From contig CAJUDN010000030.1 in the NCBI GenBank assembly GCA_910585355.1, forward strand, positions 16,050 through 31,559: a stretch of DNA of 15,510 bases, written 5' to 3'. The position numbers and the translations under genes were made by a program. Below are positions 7,959 through 14,818 of the stretch, piece after piece (within the stretch, counting starts at the first letter, position 1; the number at the start of each line of letters is the position of its first letter). The stretch comes from an uncultured Lachnospiraceae bacterium (GTDB lineage: Bacteria; Bacillota_A; Clostridia; Lachnospirales; Lachnospiraceae). A model generated the notes under the pieces. That model did no database searches. It was not told the DNA's origin and saw only the letters and a program-made list of their open reading frames with translations.

Positions 7959-8209
7959 CAAAACGAACTGTAACCATTGAGCTGACTTCAGGCCTGGAGG
8001 CCCGTCCGATTGCGATGCTGGTGCAGCTCGCAAGCAGCTATGAGAGTAAGATCTACGTGCAGAACGACGACAGAAAAGTGAATGCAAAAAGCATCATGGG
8101 AATGATGACGCTGGATCTTCCCGTTGGCGAGCAGGTTGTCGTGACGGCTGACGGGGTGGATGAAGAAAAAGCAATCAATGATATTGAAAAATATCTGAGC
8201 AATAACTAA
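7955..8209 (+). CDS. HPr-family protein lacking His15 (Crh-like regulator)
   Basis: The 84-residue product has the HPr fold signature along its length, but the usual active-site GIHARP is GLEARP. Codon 15 (7997-7999, GAG) encodes Glu, so the protein cannot accept phosphate from Enzyme I at the normal PTS site. Arg17 and Pro18 remain. The regulatory site is intact: NAKSIMGMM with Ser46 (8090-8092), the residue phosphorylated by HprK. In Bacillus the paralogue Crh has Gln15, keeps Ser46 and is the last gene of the yvcIJKL-crh operon. This gene sits at the same place after whiA, with hprK in the same operon. I infer a Crh-type catabolite-repression cofactor rather than a sugar phosphocarrier; a separate true ptsH would be expected elsewhere. 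Automatic annotation will probably call it 'HPr family phosphocarrier protein'. The ATG overlaps the whiA stop, with GGAGGAGG upstream. Confidence 0.9.
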   Translation: MTKRTVTIELTSGLEARPIAMLVQLASSYESKIYVQNDDRKVNAKSIMGMMTLDLPVGEQVVVTADGVDEEKAINDIEKYLSNN

Positions 8210-8223
8210 CGCTCTAAGTCCTC

Positions 8224-8253
8224 AAGGCTGTTTCAAATAAGAAACAGCCTTTT
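8224..8253 (+). terminator. Intrinsic terminator of the hprK-to-HPr-like operon
   Basis: A perfect 11-base-pair hairpin, AAGGCTGTTTC (8224-8234) with GAAACAGCCTT (8241-8251), has a six-base A-rich loop and ends in a short T-run. It begins 14 bases after the stop of the HPr-like gene, so it most likely ends the operon. The T-run is only four bases, so some read-through into dnaE is possible. Confidence 0.85.
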
Positions 8254-8301
8254 GCGTACAATGGGTGCGCTCTACTGCACACACAAACAGCCCCGCTTAG
8301 A

Positions 8302-8314
8302 GCCGCACTGCGGC
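8302..8314 (+). other. Small GC hairpin in the dnaE leader
   Basis: GCCGC-ACT-GCGGC forms a perfect 5-base-pair stem about 36 bases before the dnaE start. It lies in the short gap between the terminator and dnaE. No convincing -35/-10 pair could be recognised in this gap, so the dnaE promoter is not identified. Confidence 0.3.
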
Positions 8315-8349
8315 GGAGAGGAAGATGTTCTGGATTTTGGAGGAAATAT

Positions 8350-11300
8350 ATGGCATTTACACATTTGCACGTTCATACAGAATACAGTCTTCTGGATGGC
8401 TCCAGTAAAATAAAAGAACTGGCAGTCCGTGCCAAAGAGCTTGGAATGGACAGCATGGCCATTACCGATCATGGGGCCATGTACGGTGTCATAGACTTTT
8501 ACCGGGCGGCCAGAGAGGCCGGAATCAAACCCATCATCGGTTGTGAGGTTTATGTGGCTCCCGGCTCCCGGTTTGACAGAGAAAATGTCCACGGAGAGGA
8601 CAGGTATTATCATCTGGTTCTTCTGGCTGAGAATAATGAAGGCTATCAGAATCTGATGAAAATTGTATCCAAGGGCTTTGTGGACGGTTTTTACTATAAG
8701 CCCAGGGTGGATGAGGAGGTCTTAAGGGAGTACCACAAGGGAATTATAGCCTTAAGCGCCTGCCTGGCCGGAGAGGTGCCGAAATATTTGGAGCGCGGGC
8801 TTTATGAGGAAGCCCGAAAGGCTGTCTTAAAGCATCTGGAAATTTTCGGGGAGGGAAATTACTTTTTAGAGCTTCAGGACCACGGAATCCCCATGCAGCG
8901 GCAGGTGAACCAGGGAATTCTAAGACTTTCCAGAGAGCTCCATGTTCCCCTGGCGGCCACGAACGACTGCCATTATATCAACGCGGAGGACTGGGAGGCC
9001 CACGACATTCTCCTCTGTATTCAGACAGGAAAAAAGGTGGCCGACGAAAACAGAATGCGTTATGAGGGCGGCCAGTATTATGTAAAATCTGAGGAAGAAA
9101 TGCAGGCTTTGTTTCCCTATGCGCCGGAGGCTTTGGAGAATACCCATAAAATTGCTGAACGGTGCAATGTGGAAATCGAATTCGGCGTGACAAAGCTCCC
9201 GAGATATGAGGTGCCGGAAGGCTATGATTCCTGGACCTATTTAAAATATCTCTGCGAGGAGGGCTTTAAGGAGCGGTATCCGGAGGACGACGGCACTCTG
9301 CGGGAACGTTTACAGTATGAGCTTCAAACCATAAAGGGCATGGGATATGTGGACTATTTTCTGATTGTATGGGACTTTATCAACTTCGCCAGGTCTCATG
9401 ATATTGCTGTGGGTCCCGGCCGCGGTTCTGCGGCCGGAAGCATTGTGGCTTACAGTTTAAAGATCACGGACATTGACCCTATCCGCTACCAGCTTCTGTT
9501 TGAGCGTTTCTTAAATCCGGAACGCGTATCCATGCCGGATATTGACGTGGACTTCTGTTATGAAAGACGGCAGGAGGTCATAGATTATGTGGTGGAAAAG
9601 TATGGAAAAGATCAGGTGGCCCAGATTGTGACCTTTGGTACTCTGGCGGCCCGCGGCGTTATCCGGGATGTGGGCCGTGTCATGGACCTGCCATACAGCT
9701 TATGCGACCAGGTGTCAAAAATGGTCCCTGCGGAGCTTAACATTACATTGGAGCTGGCTCTTAAGAAGAATCCGGAGCTTAAGGCCCTTTATGATACGGA
9801 TGAGCAGGTGAAGAAGCTCATCGACATGTCCATGCGGCTCGAGGGACTTCCGAGACATACCTCCATGCATGCGGCAGGGGTGGTCATAAGCCGCACGTCC
9901 ATTGATGAGTATGTCCCCTTATCCAGAGGGGCGGACGGAACCATCACCACCCAGTTTACCATGACAACCCTGGAAGAGCTGGGCCTTTTAAAGATGGATT
10001 TTCTGGGCCTCAGGACACTGACGGTAATCCAGGATGCCGTCCATATGATAGAGAAGGATCAGGGAACCAGGCTTAATCTGGACCATATTGATTATAACGA
10101 CCGGAAAGTCATGGAAGCCATCGGTACGGGAAAAAACGAGGGCGTGTTCCAGTTAGAAAGCGGAGGATTTAAAACCTTCATGAAGGAGCTAAAACCCACC
10201 AGTCTGGAGGATATTATCGCCGGAATTTCCCTGTACCGCCCGGGCCCTATGGATTTTATTCCAAAGTACTTAAAGGGTAAAAACGATCCGTCCTCCGTCA
10301 CCTACACCTGTCCGCAGCTTGAGCCGATTTTAAGCCCCACATATGGCTGTATTGTTTACCAGGAGCAGGTGATGCAGATCGTAAGAGATCTGGCAGGCTA
10401 TACCCTGGGACGGAGCGATCTGGTGCGCCGTGCCATGTCCAAGAAAAAGGCGTCCGTGATGGAAAAGGAACGCCAGAACTTTGTGTATGGGAATAAGGAC
10501 GAAGGCGTGAAAGGCTGCGTCGCCAATGGAATTTCCGAGGCTACCGCCAACCAGATTTATGACGACATGATTGACTTTGCGAAATACGCCTTCAATAAGT
10601 CTCATGCGGCCGCCTATGCGGTGGTTGCTTTCCAGACCGCCTATTTAAAATACTATTATCCAAGGGAGTTCATGGCGGCGCTTATGACCTCTGTGATGGA
10701 CAACGTGACCAAGGTGTCTGAATATATTCTGGCCTGCAGGAACATGGGAATTGACATCCTGCCGCCGGATATCAATGAGGGATACGGGGACTTTTCTGTA
10801 TCCGGAAACGGAATCCGCTATGGCCTTTCCGCCATAAAAAGCGTGGGCCGCTCGGTAGTGGAGGTAATCATAAAGGAAAGGGAGAACGGGGGCCCATTCT
10901 CCACCCTGGAGGACTTTGTGACCAGAATGTCCAACAAGGAAGTCAATAAGAGAACGCTGGAAAGCTTCATAAAATCCGGCGCGCTGGACTCCCTTCCGGG
11001 CACCAGGAAACAGAAGCTTTATGTCTCCGCAGAACTTCTGGAAAATAAAGCGCGGGAGAAAAAGTCCGTGATGGAAGGCCAGTTAAGCTTTTTCGATATT
11101 GCGCCGGAGGAGGAAAAAACAAATTTTCAGATCGTATTTCCAAAGGTGGGAGAGTTTGACAAAGAAATGCTTTTGGCCTTTGAAAAAGAGACTCTGGGCA
11201 TTTATGTAAGCGGTCATCCCATGGAGGAATACAAGGAGATATGGCAGAAAAACGTGACGGCCAAAACCTCGGATTTCATTGTGGACGAGGATGGAAAAAC

Positions 11301-11829
11301 CGTGGCAAAAGACGGTTCCAGCGTGGTTCTGGGCGGAATGATAACGGCCAAAAAGGTAAAGACTACTAGGAAAAACCAGCTGATGGCTTTCGTTTCCTTA
11401 GAAGATATGGTAGGAACCGTGGAAGCGCTGATCTTTCCGACGATTTACGAAAAAAGCAAGCAGAATCTGACGGAGGAAGCCAAGGTATTCATGCGGGGGC
11501 ATGTCTCCATCGGAGATGACCCGGTGGGGAAGCTGATCTGCGAGGAGATCATACCTTTCCAGAACATCCCCAACGAGCTGTGGATCCAGTTCCAGAACCA
11601 GAACGACTATGACCGGCAGGTTGACAGCGTCATGGCCGCATTAAGAAATTCCGAGGGAAACGACCGGGTGGTAATGTATTTAAAGGAAGAAAGAAAATTA
11701 AAAAGGCTCTCCGAAAACTGGTCCATAGACGCCAAAGATCCGCTTTTGTCCGTATTGTATGGAATACTTGGTGAAAAAAATGTCAAAGTTGTGCAAAAAA
11801 CCATTGAAATCAAGGGAAAAATAGATTAA
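8350..11829 (+). CDS. dnaE: DNA polymerase III subunit alpha, DnaE type
   Basis: This is the 1159-residue replicative polymerase of the DnaE class; it lacks the internal exonuclease insertion of PolC, the other Firmicute replicase. The N-terminal PHP domain (about 1-280) opens with HLHVHTEYSLLDG and keeps apparent metal ligands His7, His9, Asp16, His41, Glu66, His81 or His88, Cys138, Asp206 and His208. The palm includes GPGRGSAAGS (355-364) and the catalytic pair in PDIDVDF (Asp399, Asp401), with the third acid Asp550 in KMDFLGL. The finger region includes FAKYAFNKSHAAAYA (about 740-755). QLSFFD (911-916) resembles an internal sliding-clamp-binding motif. An OB fold lies at about 990-1035 (VVLGGMITAKKVKTT...FVSLEDM). 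The start has an excellent GGAGG 8 bases upstream. No intein or frameshift is seen. It is transcribed after the operon terminator, and its 3' flank is the duplicated repeat. Confidence 0.97.
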   Translation: MAFTHLHVHTEYSLLDGSSKIKELAVRAKELGMDSMAITDHGAMYGVIDFYRAAREAGIKPIIGCEVYVAPGSRFDRENVHGEDRYYHLVLLAENNEGYQNLMKIVSKGFVDGFYYKPRVDEEVLREYHKGIIALSACLAGEVPKYLERGLYEEARKAVLKHLEIFGEGNYFLELQDHGIPMQRQVNQGILRLSRELHVPLAATNDCHYINAEDWEAHDILLCIQTGKKVADENRMRYEGGQYYVKSEEEMQALFPYAPEALENTHKIAERCNVEIEFGVTKLPRYEVPEGYDSWTYLKYLCEEGFKERYPEDDGTLRERLQYELQTIKGMGYVDYFLIVWDFINFARSHDIAVGPGRGSAAGSIVAYSLKITDIDPIRYQLLFERFLNPERVSMPDIDVDFCYERRQEVIDYVVEKYGKDQVAQIVTFGTLAARGVIRDVGRVMDLPYSLCDQVSKMVPAELNITLELALKKNPELKALYDTDEQVKKLIDMSMRLEGLPRHTSMHAAGVVISRTSIDEYVPLSRGADGTITTQFTMTTLEELGLLKMDFLGLRTLTVIQDAVHMIEKDQGTRLNLDHIDYNDRKVMEAIGTGKNEGVFQLESGGFKTFMKELKPTSLEDIIAGISLYRPGPMDFIPKYLKGKNDPSSVTYTCPQLEPILSPTYGCIVYQEQVMQIVRDLAGYTLGRSDLVRRAMSKKKASVMEKERQNFVYGNKDEGVKGCVANGISEATANQIYDDMIDFAKYAFNKSHAAAYAVVAFQTAYLKYYYPREFMAALMTSVMDNVTKVSEYILACRNMGIDILPPDINEGYGDFSVSGNGIRYGLSAIKSVGRSVVEVIIKERENGGPFSTLEDFVTRMSNKEVNKRTLESFIKSGALDSLPGTRKQKLYVSAELLENKAREKKSVMEGQLSFFDIAPEEEKTNFQIVFPKVGEFDKEMLLAFEKETLGIYVSGHPMEEYKEIWQKNVTAKTSDFIVDEDGKTVAKDGSSVVLGGMITAKKVKTTRKNQLMAFVSLEDMVGTVEALIFPTIYEKSKQNLTEEAKVFMRGHVSIGDDPVGKLICEEIIPFQNIPNELWIQFQNQNDYDRQVDSVMAALRNSEGNDRVVMYLKEERKLKRLSENWSIDAKDPLLSVLYGILGEKNVKVVQKTIEIKGKID

Positions 11830-11847
11830 AATGTTTTATAGCTATGA

Positions 11848-11975
11848 GCCGGGCGCAGATATACATCTGAATCCCGAAAGAGGTGCTTGCACCTCAGGCG
11901 GGATTCAGGTGTATATCTGCATGCGGCGACAGCCGCAAAGCGAAAAAAGCCAAAGGCTTTTCGAGCGAGCCCGGC
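11848..11975. repeat. Folded intergenic element with a four-way-junction layout
   Basis: In the dnaE-pfkA gap, GCCGGGC (11848-11854) pairs with GCCCGGC (11969-11975) and encloses three hairpins. The first is a 21-position stem, 11855-11875 with 11900-11920, with one G-T mismatch; its loop holds a further perfect hairpin GAGGTGC-TT-GCACCTC (11880-11895). The second is GCGGC-GACA-GCCGC (11923-11936). The third is AAAAGCC-AAA-GGCTTTT (11945-11961), which could act as a weak terminator for dnaE. The compact nested design suggests a structured RNA or a palindromic dispersed repeat. No known family is recognised and no protein is credible here. Confidence 0.6.
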
Positions 11976-12094
11976 GGAGTCACCCGAAGAGAGATGCCAG
12001 CACCTCAGGCGGGATTCAGGTATATATCTGCATGCGGCGACAGCCGCAAAGCGAAAAAAGCCAAAGGCTTTTAGAGCGTGCCCGGCAAAGTCAC
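11873..12094. repeat. Tandem duplication of a unit of about 111 bp
   Basis: The block 11890-11983 is repeated at 12001-12094 with the same length (94 bases) and five base differences by my count. Looser similarity extends left from CCCGAA (11873 and 11983), giving a period of 110-111 bases. The unit carries the right half of the long stem, the GCGGC hairpin and the AAAAGCC hairpin of the folded element. The left arm at 11855-11875 is present only once, so it could pair with either copy (20/21 or 19/21 positions). The remaining gap to pfkA (12095-12156) holds a small hairpin, CCTGT-CTGA-ACAGG (12123-12136), ahead of the pfkA ribosome site. Confidence 0.8.
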
Positions 12095-12156
12095 ATGCTT
12101 CGCGTTACAATGTTTAAAAATCCCTGTCTGAACAGGAAGTTCATGGAGGAAATCAT

Positions 12157-13134
12157 ATGACAAAAAAAGAGGTTAAGACCATCGGAGTACTTACAAGCGG
12201 GGGAGACGCTCCCGGAATGAACGCAGCCATCCGTGCCGTAGTAAGAACGGCAATTCATAAAGGTCTCAAAGTCAAAGGTGTCATGAGAGGTTATGCAGGA
12301 CTCCTTCAGGAAGAAATTGTAGACATGGACGGCGTAAGCGTAGCGGACACCATAAATCGCGGCGGTACCATTCTGTACACGGCCCGCTGTGAGGAATTCC
12401 GCACAGAAGAGGGGCAGAAGAGGGGAGCCGAAATCTGCAAAAAACATGGAATTGACGGCATCGTAGTCATCGGCGGAGACGGTTCCTTCCGCGGAGCCGG
12501 AAAATTATCGGCTCTTGGCATAAATACCATTGGTCTTCCGGGAACCATTGACCTGGATATTGCCTGTACGGACTACACCATCGGCTTTGACACTGCTGTC
12601 AACACTGCTATGGAGGCTATCGACAAAGTCCGCGACACATCCACATCCCATGAGCGGTGCAGCATCATTGAGGTAATGGGACGCCGCGCCGGCTATATCG
12701 CGTTATGGTGCGGCATCGCAAACGGCGCTGAAGATATCCTGCTTCCGGAACGATATGACGGCAATGAACAGTATCTGATCAACCGCATCATAGAAAACAG
12801 AAAGCGCGGCAAAAAACACCACATCATCATCAATGCCGAGGGTATCGGCCATTCTATCTCCATGGCAAGGCGTATTGAAGCTGCCACGGGAGTTGAAACA
12901 AGAGCTACCATCATCGGCCACATTCAGCGCGGCGGTACTCCGACCTGTAAGGATCGTGTTTACGCATCCGTCATGGGTTCCAGGGCTGCCCAGCTTTTGA
13001 GTGAGGGAAAGAGCAACCGCATCGTGGCTTACAAAAACGGCCAGTTTGTGGATTTTGACATTCAGGAAGCATTAAATATGAAGAAAGACATTTCAGAGGA
13101 CCAGTTTGAGGTCAGCAAGCTCCTGGTTCGATAG
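12157..13134 (+). CDS. pfkA: ATP-dependent 6-phosphofructokinase
   Basis: PfkA converts fructose 6-phosphate and ATP to fructose 1,6-bisphosphate, the committed step of glycolysis. The 325 residues have the normal bacterial length. GVLTSGGDAPGMNAAIR (10-26) and IGGDGSFRGA (105-114) form the ATP site; Gly109 within GGDGS is the residue that usually marks ATP rather than pyrophosphate use. The catalytic loop reads PGTIDLDIACTDYTIGFDTA (128-147), with Asp132 as the catalytic base and Asp134 present, but Leu133 replaces the usual Asn of the TIDND motif. Arg77 and the VMGRRAGY segment (173-180) are present. The ATG at 12157 has GGAGGA 6 bases upstream. It is followed 27 bases later by the ArsR-type gene, so pfkA probably shares a transcript with it. 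The repeat-filled gap upstream may hold its promoter; TACAAT at 12106-12111 is a weak candidate -10. Confidence 0.96.
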   Translation: MTKKEVKTIGVLTSGGDAPGMNAAIRAVVRTAIHKGLKVKGVMRGYAGLLQEEIVDMDGVSVADTINRGGTILYTARCEEFRTEEGQKRGAEICKKHGIDGIVVIGGDGSFRGAGKLSALGINTIGLPGTIDLDIACTDYTIGFDTAVNTAMEAIDKVRDTSTSHERCSIIEVMGRRAGYIALWCGIANGAEDILLPERYDGNEQYLINRIIENRKRGKKHHIIINAEGIGHSISMARRIEAATGVETRATIIGHIQRGGTPTCKDRVYASVMGSRAAQLLSEGKSNRIVAYKNGQFVDFDIQEALNMKKDISEDQFEVSKLLVR

Positions 13135-13161
13135 AAACAGTTTCCGGAAAGGGGCCAGAAC

Positions 13162-13533
13162 GTGGGAAGGAAAGAAGACGAAAAAATTGCTCCGCACTGT
13201 GATTTCATATACGTACATGAACAGGTGGTAAAGCAGGTCATGGAAGTAATGCCTCAGGGTGAGGAGCTTCAGAATCTTGCGGAATTTTTCCGGGTGTTTG
13301 GAGACTCCACCAGAATCCGCATTCTCTATGCCTTAAGCCAGTCGGAACTCTGCGTCTGCGATATTGCCAGTCTTCTTCAAATGGGACAGTCCGCCATTTC
13401 CCATCAGCTTAGGATTTTAAAACAGATGCGGCTGGTAAAATTCCGCAGGGACGGTAAGAGCGTTCTCTATTCCCTGGCCGACAGCCACATAGAAACAATC
13501 CTCGCACAGGGGATGGAACATATTGGAGAATAA
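13162..13533 (+). CDS. ArsR/SmtB-family metal-sensing repressor, zinc type
   Basis: The 123-residue product is a winged-helix repressor of the ArsR/SmtB family. The helix-turn-helix is at about 62-90 (CDIASLLQMGQSAISHQLRIL), followed by the wing FRRDGKSVLYSL (94-105). Two metal sites are visible. At the C-terminus, Asp107, His109, His120 and Glu123 have exactly the DxHx10HxxE spacing of the alpha-5 zinc site of SmtB and CzrA. At the recognition helix, CVC (Cys64, Cys66) with N-terminal His12-Cys13 resembles the alpha-3N site of CadC and SmtB. I infer a sensor of Zn(II) or a related soft metal. The start is GTG at 13162, with AAAGGGG 7 bases upstream. Unusually, no metal efflux gene lies next to it; it sits between pfkA and dapF and has no room for its own operator. 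Confidence 0.9.
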   Translation: MGRKEDEKIAPHCDFIYVHEQVVKQVMEVMPQGEELQNLAEFFRVFGDSTRIRILYALSQSELCVCDIASLLQMGQSAISHQLRILKQMRLVKFRRDGKSVLYSLADSHIETILAQGMEHIGE

Positions 13534-13536
13534 ATC

Positions 13537-14337
13537 ATGAAATTTACAAAAATGCAGGGAATCGGAAACGATTATGTCTATGTGAACTGCTTTGAGGAAA
13601 CAGTGGAAAATCCCTCTGAAACGGCAGTGAAGGTCAGCAACCGGAATTTTGGAATCGGTTCTGATGGTCTGATTCTCATAAAGCCGTCCGGGATTGCAGA
13701 CTGTCAGATGGATATGTACAACCTGGATGGCTCCAGAGGCGCTATGTGCGGGAATGGAATCCGTTGTGTGGGAAAATATGCATATGATCACGGGATCGTG
13801 GATAAGACAGAAATTGACGTGGAAACAGCCGTGGGAGTGAAGCATTTGAGTCTCCATGTAAAGGACGGCAAGGTGGAGACGGTGACTGTGGATATGGGAA
13901 GGCCGGTCCGTACGTCTGAAATAGGAGAAACCATTACAGTCTGCGGCCAGGAATATTCTTTTACAGGGGTTTCCATGGGAAATCCCCATGCTGTGGTGTT
14001 TATGGATGATGTGAAGAATTTGAAAATTGAAGCAATCGGCCCGTATTTTGAGGTCCATGAGAAATTCCCGGACAGAACCAATACAGAATTTGTTGAAGTA
14101 AAGGACAGAAAACATGTGACCATGCGGGTATGGGAGCGTGGTTCCGGGGAAACCCTGGCCTGCGGAACCGGCGCCTGTGCTGTGGCCGTTTCCTGTGTGC
14201 TGAACAAAAAAACGGATCCGGAGGTGGAGGTGGCTCTTCCAGGCGGAGCTCTTTTCATCCGATGGGACAGGGAGAAAGACACGGTTTACATGACGGGGCC
14301 TGCCATTGAGGTATTCCACGGGGAAATAGAAATGTAG
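13537..14337 (+). CDS. dapF: Diaminopimelate epimerase
   Basis: DapF interconverts LL- and meso-diaminopimelate, supplying lysine synthesis and the peptidoglycan cross-linking residue. The 266 residues start with MKFTKMQGIGNDYVYV, as in the family. Both catalytic cysteines are present in their signatures: Cys71 in GAMCGNGIRCVG (68-79) and Cys209 in ETLACGTGACA (205-215). Other family segments are NFGIGSDGLILI (37-48), SMGNPHAVVF (146-155) and TNTEFVEV (181-188). The cofactor-free two-base mechanism should be intact. The ATG at 13537 starts 3 bases after the ArsR-type stop, and its SD (TTGGAGAA) lies in the end of that gene, so co-translation is likely. It is followed by an Lrp/AsnC regulator, a sensible neighbour for an amino-acid gene. 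Confidence 0.97.
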   Translation: MKFTKMQGIGNDYVYVNCFEETVENPSETAVKVSNRNFGIGSDGLILIKPSGIADCQMDMYNLDGSRGAMCGNGIRCVGKYAYDHGIVDKTEIDVETAVGVKHLSLHVKDGKVETVTVDMGRPVRTSEIGETITVCGQEYSFTGVSMGNPHAVVFMDDVKNLKIEAIGPYFEVHEKFPDRTNTEFVEVKDRKHVTMRVWERGSGETLACGTGACAVAVSCVLNKKTDPEVEVALPGGALFIRWDREKDTVYMTGPAIEVFHGEIEM

Positions 14338-14342
14338 CACTG

Positions 14343-14358
14343 GCTGCTATGGAGCAGC
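14343..14358 (+). other. Small hairpin between dapF and lrp
   Basis: GCTGCT-ATGG-AGCAGC makes a perfect 6-base-pair stem with a four-base loop in the 40-base gap. There is no T-run, so it is not a standard terminator. It ends 8 bases before the SD AAGGAG of the next gene and could mildly tune its expression or mRNA stability. Confidence 0.3.
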
Positions 14359-14377
14359 AAGATAAAGGAGAAGGATC

Positions 14378-14818
14378 ATGGATCATATTGACAGGGAAAT
14401 ACTTCAGATTTTGCAGCAGAATGCAAGGACATCCTTAAAGACCATTGCGGAAAAGACGTTCCTTTCTTCTCCTGCAGTGTCGGCAAGAATTGAAAAGCTG
14501 GAGAAGGATAACATCATCACGGCTTACCAGGCTCAGGTGAACCCCACGAAATTAGGATACCATATTATCGCCTTCATCAATCTGAACGTTTTGCCGGAGG
14601 ATAAGCAGAAGTTTTATAAATATGCGGAAAAGATCCCGAACATCCTCGAATGTAGCAGCGTTACAGGTGAATTTTCCGTGATTATGAAGGTGGCTTTTGA
14701 AAGCACCATGGAGCTTGACACCTTCTTGGGCCAGCTTCAGAAATTTGGAAAGACAAGCACTCAGATCGTCTTTGCCACCCATGTGGGGCCAAGGGGGATC
14801 CAGGTGCAGGAAAACTAA
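14378..14818 (+). CDS. Lrp/AsnC-family transcriptional regulator
   Basis: This 146-residue protein has the classic feast/famine regulator layout. The N-terminal helix-turn-helix domain begins MDHIDREILQILQQNAR and continues with KTIAEKTFLSSPAVSARIEKLEK (21-43 region). The C-terminal RAM ligand-binding domain is at about 62-138, with the effector-loop-like VTGEFSVIMKV (95-105). The ligand is likely an amino acid, but which one cannot be read from the sequence; adjacency to dapF makes lysine or diaminopimelate a reasonable guess. The ATG at 14378 has AAGGAGAAGG upstream. The C-terminus (VGPRGIQVQEN) looks natural. Directly after its stop the sequence turns into opposite-strand remnants, so whatever normally followed this gene has been lost or moved. 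Confidence 0.93.
   Translation: MDHIDREILQILQQNARTSLKTIAEKTFLSSPAVSARIEKLEKDNIITAYQAQVNPTKLGYHIIAFINLNVLPEDKQKFYKYAEKIPNILECSSVTGEFSVIMKVAFESTMELDTFLGQLQKFGKTSTQIVFATHVGPRGIQVQEN

Noticed and set aside
8350..11829. An intein or PolC-type exonuclease insertion in the polymerase.
   Set aside because: The frame is continuous, motifs follow in normal DnaE order and spacing, and the length of 1159 residues leaves no room for an insertion.
11890..12094. A CRISPR array suggested by direct repeats.
   Set aside because: There are only two copies, 94 bases long with a 17-base separation, and no short regular repeat-spacer pattern or cas genes.
11831..12160. A 109-codon + strand frame across the dnaE-pfkA gap, containing a 37-residue repeat and ending in an ATGA overlap with pfkA.
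   Set aside because: All three + frames are largely open across the repeats, no good ribosome site precedes the ATG, and the peptide has no recognisable fold. The period of 111 (37 codons) alone explains the repeated peptide. The region is better explained by nucleic-acid structure.
13417..14340. A 307-codon - strand frame antisense to dapF and the end of the ArsR-type gene.
   Set aside because: It is the mirror of a well-conserved dapF frame. The translation is rich in His, Phe and Cys with no family resemblance, and no ribosome site is evident.
14682..14818. The - strand frame continuing from the WYL regulator into lrp as a genuine C-terminus.
   Set aside because: It is antisense to a conserved Lrp coding region and shows no WYL-family similarity, so it is accidental read-through after truncation.
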